From positions 1 to 53,904 of the forward strand of contig CAIWXW010000182.1 of assembly GCA_903916755.1 (NCBI GenBank): DNA of 53,904 nt, in the 5' to 3' direction. Source of the DNA: an uncultured Opitutaceae bacterium. GTDB taxonomy: Bacteria; Verrucomicrobiota; Verrucomicrobiia; Opitutales; Opitutaceae. Each line of letters starts with the position of its first letter. Positions within the stretch are counted from its first letter, which is position 1. Both the position numbers and the translations under genes were made by a program. The notes under the pieces are model-generated. The model made no database searches and was not told where the DNA came from. It saw only the letters and a program-made list of their open reading frames with translations. Below are positions 17,893-27,045 of the stretch, in pieces.

Positions 17893-18450
17893 ATGGTCAA
17901 GATCCTGCGCGCCTGCTTTCTTCTCGGTTGTGGCCGCCTGTTCGCCGCCGCGGCCTTTGCCGTCCCGCTCCCGCCGCCCGTCAAGCCCATCATTCCCGAA
18001 GCCTTCGGCTGGGTCGTGGTGCCGGGGGCGGCCATCAGCCCGGAAGCCACCCACACCTACAAGGCCATTTTCAGCGCGACTGATCCCGCCGCCCAGCCCG
18101 ACCAGCTGGTGCCCGCGGTCCTGATGGCGGGCACGGAGCTCAACGCCCTCGCCGCCAGCGGGCTGGCGCCGTCCCGCGCGGACTTCGTGATCGACTTCCA
18201 CGGGCCCGGGGCGGTGGACGCGCTCCTTGATAACGCGCACTACCAGGCCAAGTATCACCGGGACAATCCCAACCTCCCGGTTCTCGCCGAACTCAAGCAG
18301 GCCGGGGTGAAGCTGTACGTCTGCGCGCAGATGCTCCTGGCGACGAAGACGCCGTTCGACAGCCTGACGCCCGACGTCACGGTCGCCTCGGACGGGCTGG
18401 TGGTCCTGATGACCTTCCAGAATCGGGGCTACGCGCTGCTGCCCTTCTGA
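17893..18450 (+). CDS. Exported DsrE-family protein
   Basis: 185 residues. An N-terminal hydrophobic segment (MVKILRACFLLGCGRLFAAAAFA) is a likely Sec signal. The domain that follows has a Rossmann-like DsrE/DsrF arrangement: a strand, then FVIDFHGPGAVDALLDNAHYQ, a helix with LPVLAELKQAGVKLYVCAQMLL (the conserved Cys that bears sulfur in the family, about residue 141), and a final VVLMTFQNRGYALLPF. DsrE-fold proteins bind or transfer sulfur, but exported single-domain versions are of unknown function. The stop is 20 bp before the GH127-like gene, so the two may be co-transcribed. Confidence 0.75.
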   Translation: MVKILRACFLLGCGRLFAAAAFAVPLPPPVKPIIPEAFGWVVVPGAAISPEATHTYKAIFSATDPAAQPDQLVPAVLMAGTELNALAASGLAPSRADFVIDFHGPGAVDALLDNAHYQAKYHRDNPNLPVLAELKQAGVKLYVCAQMLLATKTPFDSLTPDVTVASDGLVVLMTFQNRGYALLPF

Positions 18451-18470
18451 TCACCCGTCCCGGCTGACCC

Positions 18471-20234
18471 ATGCCCTCGCATCGCAAACGCGGCGCTCCG
18501 GCCTCTCCGCCTGGCGGCGACCGGCCCCGCCGCTTCCGGCCGCGGGCCAGCCTTGTCTTCCTGGCGCTGGCCGTCCTCGCCGCCGGGTCGGCGGCCCGGG
18601 CCGTCCCGGACGACCTGGCCGCACGGATGCAGTTGAGCGCGGGGCAGCTGAGCCAGCCCGATTACGGAATCGAGGCGATCCTGGCGGGCCGCGTTGAACC
18701 CGACTGGCCGGGCGACGTGCCGGGGCGCCTGATCCTGGCCTGGACGGAATTGGCGGAGGCGACCGGCCACGCCCCGCCGCAGCTGGCGGCGCTGGTGAAC
18801 GGAATACCGGCGGCCCTCAACGCCGATGGCTATCTCGGGGCCGCGCTGGATCTGCGCGCCATCGATGAGCAGCAGCTCTCCGGCCATGGCTGGCTGATTT
18901 CCGGGCTCTGCCGCTACAGCGCCTACTCCGGCGATGCCCGGCCGCTGGCCTGGGTCCGCCGGATGATCGAGCAGCTGGCGCTGCCGCTGCGCGGGAGCTA
19001 TCGGCTGTATCCGCGCACACCCGACGATCGCAACCGCCTGGGCCAGGCCGGCGGCCGGCTCACCGGGCGGGTGCTCAATGGCTGGAAGCTCTCCACGGAC
19101 GTGGGCTGCTCGTATATTTTTCTCGAGGGCCTGGTCGCCGCCTACCGGGTCATGCCGTCGCCCGAACTGGGCCAGCTGATCGACGAGGCCGGCGCCGCAT
19201 TCCTGGCCACCGACGTCGTCGCCGTGCAGGCCCAGACGCATGCGTCGCTGTGCGCGGTCCGCAACCTGCTCCTCTACGAGGAGATGACGGGATTCCGGCA
19301 CGGCTGGCGGCCGCGGATCGAGGCCTTCTACCGCGTGTACCGCGCGCAGGCCATGACCGAGAACGAGGCCAACTGGAACTGGTTTGGCCGGCCGACCTGG
19401 ACCGAACCCTGCGCGATCGTCGACTCCTTCCTGCTGACGATGGAGTTGTGGCGCGTGACCCGCTCGCCCGGCTACCTCGAGGATGCGCACCGGATCTTCT
19501 ACAACGCCCTCGGCTACGGCCAGAAGACCGACGGGGGCTTCGGCTGCGATGCTTTCAATCGCGACGGCGGACTCGCGCTTTCCAACCGGCACTGGGACGT
19601 GCCGTGGTGCTGCAACATGCGGGGCGTCTGCGGTCTCGCCGGCGCCGCCGCGGCCCGGGCCGATTACGCGCCGGCCGCCGGCCGGCTCGCGCTGCCGTTT
19701 TATTCCGATGGCCGCATCCAGGCCGGCGGCTGGGCGCTGACCGAGACCACGGGCTGGCCCCTCCAGGGCACGGTGGAAGTCGAGGGCCGGCGGGACGGCT
19801 CCCCGGCCGCGGGCCTGCGCTCGGTCGCGTTCTTCGTGCCGACGGAATGCCCCTGGCCGGGCGTGCGGATCGAGCTCGATGGGCGGCCGGTTCACGGCGA
19901 ATGGTCAAACGGGTTCGTGACCATCGCGCTGCCGCCGGGCGCGGCGGCATTCACTCTGCGGGTCACGATGCCCTTGCCTCTGTCGGCCGCGCCGCCCCAC
20001 AACCGGGCCACGCCGGCGGACCTGGTGACGCTGCGCTACGGCTACCTCGTGCTCGGCACGCCCGACGGCCAGACGGTCGCCGGCCTGCGGGTCCAGGACC
20101 TGCGGCCGCTCGGCGATGGCCGCTTCGAGCTCGGCCGCGGGGGCATGGTGCTCGCGCCCCTGTGCGAGATGCCATTTTCCGGCGCGACCCGGGACGCGCC
20201 CTGGCGCGCGCAGGTGCTCTTCCGCGCGGAATGA
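18471..20234 (+). CDS. GH127-like (beta-L-arabinofuranosidase-type) exported protein
   Basis: 587 residues with a long basic N-terminus (RPRRFRPRASLVFLALAVLAAG) that looks like a Sec or Tat signal. The body is an alpha/alpha barrel followed by beta-sandwich strands. The cysteine/glutamate cluster that defines GH127 is visible: Glu312 and Cys314 in TEPCAI, and the vicinal Cys380-Cys381 in WDVPWCCNMRG. In Bifidobacterium HypBA1 the equivalent Glu338, Cys340, Cys417 and Cys418 bind zinc, with Cys417 as nucleophile. The YxEDAHRIFYNALG helix is also family-like. It probably removes L-arabinofuranose or a related sugar from pectin side chains. It is shorter than many GH127 members and divergent, so the exact GH family needs a profile search. 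Confidence 0.7.
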   Translation: MPSHRKRGAPASPPGGDRPRRFRPRASLVFLALAVLAAGSAARAVPDDLAARMQLSAGQLSQPDYGIEAILAGRVEPDWPGDVPGRLILAWTELAEATGHAPPQLAALVNGIPAALNADGYLGAALDLRAIDEQQLSGHGWLISGLCRYSAYSGDARPLAWVRRMIEQLALPLRGSYRLYPRTPDDRNRLGQAGGRLTGRVLNGWKLSTDVGCSYIFLEGLVAAYRVMPSPELGQLIDEAGAAFLATDVVAVQAQTHASLCAVRNLLLYEEMTGFRHGWRPRIEAFYRVYRAQAMTENEANWNWFGRPTWTEPCAIVDSFLLTMELWRVTRSPGYLEDAHRIFYNALGYGQKTDGGFGCDAFNRDGGLALSNRHWDVPWCCNMRGVCGLAGAAAARADYAPAAGRLALPFYSDGRIQAGGWALTETTGWPLQGTVEVEGRRDGSPAAGLRSVAFFVPTECPWPGVRIELDGRPVHGEWSNGFVTIALPPGAAAFTLRVTMPLPLSAAPPHNRATPADLVTLRYGYLVLGTPDGQTVAGLRVQDLRPLGDGRFELGRGGMVLAPLCEMPFSGATRDAPWRAQVLFRAE

Positions 20235-20244
20235 GCACCGGCCG

Positions 20245-21132
20245 TCACTCGATCTCTTCCACGGTCACGCCCGTTTCCAAAGTCTGGCCGCCGCCGCCGC
20301 TGAACAGCCCCTTCACCGGGCTGACGTCAAAATAATCGCGGCCGCGCGCCACCACGATGTGGCTGGTGCCCACAAAGCAGGCATTGGTCGGATCATAATC
20401 GATCCAGCCGGTCCCGGGGATGTACGCCGAGACCCAGGCGTGCGACGCGTCGGCGCCGACCAGGCGGGGCCGGCCGGGCGGCGGCTGGGTCAGGAGGTAG
20501 CCGCTGACATAGGCGGCCGGCAGGCCCAGCTGCCTCAGGCATGAGATCAGCAGATGGGCAAAGTCCTGGCAGACGCCGCGCCGCTCGGCGATGACGTCGG
20601 CGAGGGGGGTGGAGATCTGGGTCGCCTCGGGATCGAAGGTGAATTTCCGGCGGAAACTCGCGCCGGCGTGGGCGAGCCAGTCCATGACCGGGGCCGACGG
20701 CGCGAGCCCTTCGGCCAGTTCCGCCGCGAGGGCCCGGGCGGCCGGCAGGAGCGGCACCAGCGGCGAGGCGTGCATGAACTGCTCGAGGGTGAAATCCTCC
20801 TGTGCGACCGCCGCGGCCACCAGGTCCGGAATCACCGCCAGGGCCGGCGTGAGCCCCGGCATCGGCAGCACCGGCTCGTCGCGGCGGACAATGCTGCGGC
20901 TGGCGATCGTCAGCTCCGCGTGCGGCTCGCGCAGGGTGAACAGGTGCTGCTTGTTGCCGAAGTAGTCGACCCGCGAGGTCAGGTCGAGCGGGTGGGGCGC
21001 CACCTCGAGCTCGAAGGCGTCGCAGTGCTGGGCCGGCTCGTTCCGCGGCTGCAGGTGCAGCGCCTGCCAGGCGGCGCTCGCCGAGGTGGTGTGGGAATAG
21101 GCGGTCCGATGCGTGACGCGGTAGCGGGGCAT
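20245..21132 (-). CDS. Transglutaminase-like protein of the ATP-grasp/alpha-E cluster
   Basis: 295 residues from ATG 21132 (MPRYRVTHRTAYSHTT); the upstream in-frame extension overlaps the previous gene and lacks homology. The N-terminal bacterial transglutaminase-like domain (about 1-85) is followed by the cysteine-protease-fold core with catalytic Cys188 (RGVCQDFAHL), His231 (DASHAWVSAYIPG) and an Asp in GWIDYDPT (245 or 247). This family is found with circularly permuted ATP-grasp and alpha-E proteins in many bacteria, where a peptide-forming or peptide-cleaving system has been predicted. Third gene of the operon, 8 bp after the ATP-grasp gene. Confidence 0.87.
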   Translation of the reverse strand: MPRYRVTHRTAYSHTTSASAAWQALHLQPRNEPAQHCDAFELEVAPHPLDLTSRVDYFGNKQHLFTLREPHAELTIASRSIVRRDEPVLPMPGLTPALAVIPDLVAAAVAQEDFTLEQFMHASPLVPLLPAARALAAELAEGLAPSAPVMDWLAHAGASFRRKFTFDPEATQISTPLADVIAERRGVCQDFAHLLISCLRQLGLPAAYVSGYLLTQPPPGRPRLVGADASHAWVSAYIPGTGWIDYDPTNACFVGTSHIVVARGRDYFDVSPVKGLFSGGGGQTLETGVTVEEIE

Positions 21133-21140
21133 GCGGGGGG

Positions 21141-23648
21141 CTACGCGCCCAGGACGGTTTCCGGGAGATCGGAGTGGCTGAAGTAGATGTGGGTCAGCCG
21201 CGTGTTCAGGTCTGCGAGGATGGCCTCGGCGCCGGTCAGGAATTCCTGGGCCTGGCGCGGATCGGCCGCGAGGGCCCACGGCTCGATCAGCTTCACGCTG
21301 CTGACCAGCCGGAAGGCGGTGGCCCTCAGGGCGGGCACGGCGCGCGGGGCCACCTCATCCGGCAGCGCGGCGAGGTGCTCGGCGATCCGCTCCGCCTGGA
21401 AGCGCAGGCCCCGCGGATTTTCCGGCGCGGTGATCAGCCAGGCGAGGACCGAGGCCGGCTGGTAGACGCCGTGGTAGATGCTCCGGTAGATGAAGAGGCT
21501 GTCGGTGAAATGCAGGAAGGTCTGCAGGCGGAACTCGCTGGGCCGGGCCAGGAATTCCCCCGCGCGGGGCGTCGGCAGCAGGAGCTCGTCGGCCAGGAAG
21601 ACCAGATGGCGGGCGCGCTCGATCCGCCGCCCGAGCTTGAGGAAGCGCCAGCCGGTGTCGTGGGCGAGGGTCTCCGCGGTCAGCGCCTCGAGGTTGGCCA
21701 GGTGCTGCGCCAGCTCGGGCTCCCGCTGGGGCTGGCCCTTTTCCGCGATGGCGCGCAGGCGCCGCAGGACCCGCCAGAATTCCGGCGGCAGGTTGACCTT
21801 CACCTGGTCGAGGACGCGGATCAGCTGGCCGAGATTGGCCGCCAGGCTCCCGGGATGGTCGGGGTCACCCGCCTCGCGGCGGATTTGCGCCGCCAGTTCC
21901 GCCAGGCTGGCCTCCTCCTCCACCTCGCTGTGCTGGGCCGCGAGGAGGATGCGCAGCGAGTCCCGGGCCACGGCCGGATCCAGGGCGGCGATCTCGTTGC
22001 GCAGGAGCGGCTCCAGCCGGTCCAAGAGCCGCGCCATCTGGGCGGTGCGCTCGAGGTAGCGGCCGAGCCAGTAGAGATTGTCCGCCAAGCGGCTCGGCGT
22101 GCTGGCCGGCCGCTGGTAGCCGGCGTTCGGCTCGATCGGGGGCAGGGCCGGCAGGTCGGTGCTGGGCCGCGGCGCCGCCAGGATCCAGGTGTCCTTGGTC
22201 ACGCTGCCGCGCTGGAGGGAGACAATCGCGTCGGCCCCGGTGGGATCGAAGCGCGTCAGGCCGCCGGGCATGACCTGATAGTCGCCGTCGTGCCAGGCGA
22301 CAAAGAGCCGCATGATGAAGGGGACGGGGCGGAGGGCGCCGGCCGACCAGGCCGGCGTCGTGCCGAGGAGCACGCGCTCCTGGCCGCAGTACGCGCCCGG
22401 CCGCGCCCGGATGTCGGCCGCGAGCGCGTCGCGCGCGCGCGCGGTCATGAGGCCGCCATAGCGGGTGGCGACGGCGCCGCGCTCGCGGAAGGAGGGCTTG
22501 ATCACCAGGTCGGCCAGGTTGTCGAGCACGTACTTGCGCGCTGCCGGATGGCCGCACCACCAGGTGGCCACGCTGGGCAGCCGCAGGTCCTCGCCGAGGA
22601 CGGAACGGCAGAGGGGCTCGAGGAAGGCGAGCAGGCAGGCGCTCTCGAGGGCGGCGCCGCCCAGCTGGTTCGCGATCGCAACGCGGCCGCCATGGGCCGC
22701 GTGCACCAGGCCCGGGACGCCCAGGACCGAGCGCGCGTTGAGCTCGAGGGGATCGCAGAAGCTCGAATCGACCCGCCGCACCACCCCGTCAACCCGCTTG
22801 AGCCCGCCGACCGTGCGGAGGAAGACCTGCCGGTCGCGCATGGTGAGGTCGGCCCCCTCCACCAGCGGGTAGCCGAAGAAGCGCGCCAGGTAGGCGTGCT
22901 CGAAGTAGGTCTCGTTGGCCGGGCCGGGGGTCAGGAAGACGACCCGCGGATCCTCGCCCCAGGTGGGCGACGGGGCCAGCTGCCCGAGGGAGGAGCGGAA
23001 GTCGCGGAAGAACTTGTCGAGCCGCTCGACCGGCGCTCCCTGGAACGAGCGAGAGAGGGCCGAGCGGACGATCAGCCGGTTCTGCAGCGAGTAGCCCAGC
23101 CCGGAAGGCGCGTCCAGCCGGTCCTGGACGACCCACCACTGCCCGTCGGGCGAGCGCGCGATGTCGACCGCGTAATGGTGGAGGAAGACACCCTTGGCGT
23201 CGCCGAGCCCCATGCAGGGCCGCAGGAAATGCGGGTTGGCCATGGCCAGCTCGGCGGGCAGGACGCCCTTGCGCAGGAATTTCTGGGGGCCGTAGAGGTC
23301 CGTGAGCAGCGTGTTGTACAGCCGCGCCCGCTGGCGGAGCCCGTCGCTCAGGACCGCCCAGTCCTGGGCGCTGACCAATTGCGGCACCACGTCGAGCGGC
23401 CATGGCTTGGGCTCCGACCGGGCCCCGGCATAGACGTTCATGCTCACGTCCTGTTCCAGGACGGACCGGGCGCAGGCGTCGCTCGCGGTCCCGAGGGTGG
23501 CGGCGGGATCCGGCCCGAGCCCCCTCAGGAAATCCGCCCAGTGGGGACGCACCGCGCCGTTGGGCGCCCGGCACTCGTCATACCGGTCCGGCAGCCCCGC
23601 GTAGCCGGGGAGCAGGTCGTCGGAGGCGAGCAGCGGGGAAGAAGCCAT
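21141..23648 (-). CDS. Circularly permuted ATP-grasp / alpha-E domain fusion protein
   Basis: 835 residues. Residues about 1-480 match the circularly permuted ATP-grasp domains (formerly DUF404/DUF407): conserved blocks include VSMNVYAGARSEPKPWPLD, FLTPGPANETYFEHAYLARF, LVEGADL and KPSFRERGA. Residues about 520-830 are the all-helical alpha-E domain (formerly DUF403): LADNLYWLGRYLERTAQMARLLD, then DTGWRFLKLGRRIERARHLV. In many genomes the two are separate adjacent genes; here they are fused. ATP-grasp proteins ligate a carboxylate to an amine, so a peptide or amide bond is a likely product. It sits between the DUF2126 and transglutaminase genes. Biochemical role remains unproven. Confidence 0.88.
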   Translation of the reverse strand: MASSPLLASDDLLPGYAGLPDRYDECRAPNGAVRPHWADFLRGLGPDPAATLGTASDACARSVLEQDVSMNVYAGARSEPKPWPLDVVPQLVSAQDWAVLSDGLRQRARLYNTLLTDLYGPQKFLRKGVLPAELAMANPHFLRPCMGLGDAKGVFLHHYAVDIARSPDGQWWVVQDRLDAPSGLGYSLQNRLIVRSALSRSFQGAPVERLDKFFRDFRSSLGQLAPSPTWGEDPRVVFLTPGPANETYFEHAYLARFFGYPLVEGADLTMRDRQVFLRTVGGLKRVDGVVRRVDSSFCDPLELNARSVLGVPGLVHAAHGGRVAIANQLGGAALESACLLAFLEPLCRSVLGEDLRLPSVATWWCGHPAARKYVLDNLADLVIKPSFRERGAVATRYGGLMTARARDALAADIRARPGAYCGQERVLLGTTPAWSAGALRPVPFIMRLFVAWHDGDYQVMPGGLTRFDPTGADAIVSLQRGSVTKDTWILAAPRPSTDLPALPPIEPNAGYQRPASTPSRLADNLYWLGRYLERTAQMARLLDRLEPLLRNEIAALDPAVARDSLRILLAAQHSEVEEEASLAELAAQIRREAGDPDHPGSLAANLGQLIRVLDQVKVNLPPEFWRVLRRLRAIAEKGQPQREPELAQHLANLEALTAETLAHDTGWRFLKLGRRIERARHLVFLADELLLPTPRAGEFLARPSEFRLQTFLHFTDSLFIYRSIYHGVYQPASVLAWLITAPENPRGLRFQAERIAEHLAALPDEVAPRAVPALRATAFRLVSSVKLIEPWALAADPRQAQEFLTGAEAILADLNTRLTHIYFSHSDLPETVLGA

Positions 23649-23678
23649 CGGGTTTTGCGGTCCAGGGACCGCCTGACT

Positions 23679-26600
23679 TTACGGGATGGCGCTCTTGTCC
23701 GCAAGGCGCAGGTCCACCGTGTAGCGGTATTCCGGCTGGGGCGTCCCGACGGGCCGAGGCGTCATCTGGCCCGGCGTGTGCCCGTACGGAAAGAAGCGGG
23801 CGATCCGGCGGCTTTCCGCATCGTAGGAATTGACGGGCACCTTGGCATAGCTGCGGCCGCCGGGGTGCGAGACATGATAGGTGCAGCCGCCGATCGAGCG
23901 GCCATTCCAGGTGTCGACGAGGTCGAACACGAGCGGGCTATCCACGCCGATCGTCGGATGCAGGGCCGAGCTGGGCTTCCAGGCGCGGTAGCGCACGCCG
24001 GCCAGGTGCTCGCCCGCGGCTCCGGTGCCATGGAGCGGGATCAGGAAGCCATTGCAGGCGACCTGGTAGCGCTCGGGCGCGTGGCCGCTCAACTTGACCT
24101 GGAGCCGCTCGACCGAGGAGTCGACGTAGCGGACGGTGCCGCCGTCGTTTTCCGCGCCCATGACGTGCCAGGGCTCCAGGGCCTGGCGGAGCTCGAGCTC
24201 GATCTCGCGGCAGTGGACGCGGCCGTAGACCGGGAACCGGAATTCGAGGAAGGGGGCGAACCAGCTTTCGGCGAACGGGAAGCCCCATTCCTTGAGGTCG
24301 GCGACGATGTCGCCGATGTCCTCGCCGAGGAAGTGCGGGAGCATGAACCGGTCATGCAGCTCCGTGCCCCAGCGGGTCAGCCGCCGCGGGGCGTAGGGAT
24401 GATCCCAGAACCGCGCGACCAGGGCGCGGATCAGGAGCTGCTGGACGAGGCTCATCCGGGGATGCGGCGGCATCTCGAAGGCCCGGAACTCGAGGAGGCC
24501 GAGGCGGCCGGTCGCGCTGTCCGGCGAATAGAGCTTGTCGATGCAGAACTCCGCGCGATGGGTGTTGCCGGTGACGTCGATCAGGAGATTCCGGAAGATC
24601 CGGTCCACGAGCCAGGGCGGGCAGGAGCCCGGCTTGCCGCCCACCGCCTTCAGCTGACGGTCGAGCTCGGCGAAGGCGATCTCGAGCTCGTAGAGGCTGT
24701 CGTTGCGCGCCTCGTCGATCCGCGGGCTCTGGCTGGTCGGCCCGACGAAGAGGCCGCTGAAGAGATAGCTGAGCGAGGGGTGCTGGTGCCAGTAGGCCAG
24801 CAGGCTCTTGAGGAGATGCGGCCGGCGCAGGAGCGGGCTGTCCTCCGGCGTGGGGCCGCCGAGGACCACATGGTTGCCGCCACCGGTCCCGGCATGCCGG
24901 CCGTCGATCATGAACTTGTCGGCGCCGAGGCCGCATTCGCGCGCGGCCGCATAGAGCCATTCGGTCTTCTCGGACAGCTCGCGCCAGGTCGACGAGGGAT
25001 TGATGTTCACCTCGATGACGCCGGGGTCGGGCGTGATCTTGATGTTGTCGAGGAGCGCATTGTCCGGGGGCAGGTAGCCCTCGAGGATGATCTTCACGTG
25101 GAGCGCGGAGGCGACGGCCTCGACCGCCTCGAGGAGGGAGAGATAATCCTCCGCCTGGTCGGTCGGGGGGAGGAAGATGCTGATGTGGCCCGCGCGGGCC
25201 TCGACGCAGAGGGCGAGGCGGACCTCCGTTTCCGGCTTCGAGGGCCCCGGGCCCGGCTCGCGCCAGGGCTGGAGGGAGAGCGGGAGGCGCAGGCCCATCG
25301 GCGAATCACCCGGGATCAGGAACATCCGCCCCGCCACGAAGTACCAGGGCGACGTGATCCAGGCGCCGGCCGGGTCGCGGCGGATCGGCAGCACATAGCC
25401 GATGGGCGCATCGAGGCCCGTCTCGAGGATCGCCGCCAGCCTTTTTCGCTCCGCCTGGTCGTTGAAGCTCATCTCGCGCGGATCGTGGGTCGCCGGAATC
25501 CGGCGTTCCTTCCAGACATGGTAGAAGGCGTCCTCGTGGCCGGCGATCAGCCGCTCCGGCGGAAGTCCCAGCCGGGCGGCGAGCGCCTCGGCGAAGCGCT
25601 GGGCGTCCGCGGGCCCATGGGTCCCCGGAACCAGGGGATCGGCAAAGAGCAGCGCGTCCTTCCAGACCGGCTTCACGTCCTTCCGCCAGAAGCAGGCCAG
25701 GACCCAGCGGGGCAGCGGCTCGCCCGGATACCACTTGCCCTGGCCGTAGTGGATGAAGCCGCCCGAGGCGTACTCGGCGTAGACCTTCTCGAAGAGCTTG
25801 GCCGCGAGGGCGCGCTTGCGCGGGCCGAGGGCCGCGGTGTTCCATTCCGGCCCCTCCATGTCGTCGATCGCGACGAAGGTCGGCTCGCCGCCGACGGTCA
25901 GGCGCACGTCGCCCTCGGCCAGCGCCGCATCGACCTGCTCGCCGGTGGCGTCGATCGCGGCCCAGGTCTCGTCCGCATAGGGCAGCGTGACGCGGGGCGA
26001 TTCCAGGATTCGCCGCACGGTCATCGAGAAGTCGAAGACCGTCTGGCAGGGCTCGACGACGCCGCTGATGGGCGCGGCCCCGGAGGGCTCGGGCGAGCAG
26101 GCGAGGGGGATGTGGCCCTCCCCGGCCAGGAGCCCGGAGGTCGGGTCGAGCCCGATCCAGCCGGCGCCGGGAAGGTAGACCTCGCACCAGGCGTGCAGGT
26201 CCGTGAAATCCTGCGCCGCACCCGCCGGGCCTTCGACCGGCTTCACGTCGGGGCGCAGCTGGATCAGGTAGCCCGAGGCGAACCGGGCCGCGAGGCCGAT
26301 GTGCCGGAGGACCTGCACGAGCAGCCACGCGGAGTCGCGGCAGGAGCCGCTGGCGAGGGAGAGCGTTTCCTCGGGCGACTGGACGCCGTGCTCCAGGCGG
26401 ATCACGTAGCGGACCGCCTGGTTGACGCGCAGATTGAGGGCGACCAGGAAATCGATCGAGGCCCGGGGCGTCAGGTCGATGCTGGCCAGGAACGCGGCCA
26501 GGGACGGGGTCAGGGGATCCTTGCGCAGAAAGGGCGTCAGTTCGATGCCCAGCTTCGTCTCATAGAGGAAGGGCGCCTTTTCCGCCGTCGGATCGAGGAA

Positions 26601-26879
26601 GAAGTCGAACGGATTGAAGACCGTCATCTCCGCCACGAGGTCGACGTCGACCTGGAACACCTTGGTCGGCTTCGGAAACACCAGCCGGGCGCTGTAGTTG
26701 CCCTGCGGGTCCTGCTGCCAGTTGATGAAATGCTCCGCCGGCTCGACTTTGAGCGAGTAGCTCTGGATGGCCGTCCGGCAGTGGGGGGCCGGTTTCAGCC
26801 GCACCGTCTGCGGCCCCAGCATGATGGGGCGGTCGTAGGCGTAGGAGGTGCGGTGGTGAAGGGCGATATGAAGGGCCAT
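23679..26879 (-). CDS. Transglutaminase-like / DUF2126 fusion protein
   Basis: 1066 residues. An N-terminal transglutaminase-like half (about 1-290) has Cys180 (SGSCRDSAWLLVQVLRHIG), His229 (DLHAWCEVYLPGAG) and Asp245 (GLDPTSG). The C-terminal part (about 300-1066) is DUF2126, with conserved blocks VGGEPTFVAIDDMEGPEWN, GQGKWYPGEPLPRW, the HAGTGGGNHVVLGG loop and EFRAFEMPPHPRMSL. DUF2126 has been proposed to be related to the COOH-NH2 ligase/glutamine synthetase-like fold; its activity is unknown. First gene of a three-gene minus-strand operon (30 bp to the ATP-grasp gene). The 166-bp gap 26880-27045 holds the divergent promoters, not individually recognisable. Confidence 0.9.
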   Translation of the reverse strand: MALHIALHHRTSYAYDRPIMLGPQTVRLKPAPHCRTAIQSYSLKVEPAEHFINWQQDPQGNYSARLVFPKPTKVFQVDVDLVAEMTVFNPFDFFLDPTAEKAPFLYETKLGIELTPFLRKDPLTPSLAAFLASIDLTPRASIDFLVALNLRVNQAVRYVIRLEHGVQSPEETLSLASGSCRDSAWLLVQVLRHIGLAARFASGYLIQLRPDVKPVEGPAGAAQDFTDLHAWCEVYLPGAGWIGLDPTSGLLAGEGHIPLACSPEPSGAAPISGVVEPCQTVFDFSMTVRRILESPRVTLPYADETWAAIDATGEQVDAALAEGDVRLTVGGEPTFVAIDDMEGPEWNTAALGPRKRALAAKLFEKVYAEYASGGFIHYGQGKWYPGEPLPRWVLACFWRKDVKPVWKDALLFADPLVPGTHGPADAQRFAEALAARLGLPPERLIAGHEDAFYHVWKERRIPATHDPREMSFNDQAERKRLAAILETGLDAPIGYVLPIRRDPAGAWITSPWYFVAGRMFLIPGDSPMGLRLPLSLQPWREPGPGPSKPETEVRLALCVEARAGHISIFLPPTDQAEDYLSLLEAVEAVASALHVKIILEGYLPPDNALLDNIKITPDPGVIEVNINPSSTWRELSEKTEWLYAAARECGLGADKFMIDGRHAGTGGGNHVVLGGPTPEDSPLLRRPHLLKSLLAYWHQHPSLSYLFSGLFVGPTSQSPRIDEARNDSLYELEIAFAELDRQLKAVGGKPGSCPPWLVDRIFRNLLIDVTGNTHRAEFCIDKLYSPDSATGRLGLLEFRAFEMPPHPRMSLVQQLLIRALVARFWDHPYAPRRLTRWGTELHDRFMLPHFLGEDIGDIVADLKEWGFPFAESWFAPFLEFRFPVYGRVHCREIELELRQALEPWHVMGAENDGGTVRYVDSSVERLQVKLSGHAPERYQVACNGFLIPLHGTGAAGEHLAGVRYRAWKPSSALHPTIGVDSPLVFDLVDTWNGRSIGGCTYHVSHPGGRSYAKVPVNSYDAESRRIARFFPYGHTPGQMTPRPVGTPQPEYRYTVDLRLADKSAIP

Positions 26880-27045
26880 GGAGGGTGCTTTTTGCCGGGG
26901 CCGGCAGCGCGAGGGCTGTCCAACCGCAGGTTTCGGGCCGAACGGAGCGGCTCATCCCGGATTATGGAACCCGCGGGGATGGCGTCGAGCCCTCCCGGAG
27001 CGGTCGGACCACGATTGGCCGAGGTTCTGCTAGGGAAGCCCCATC

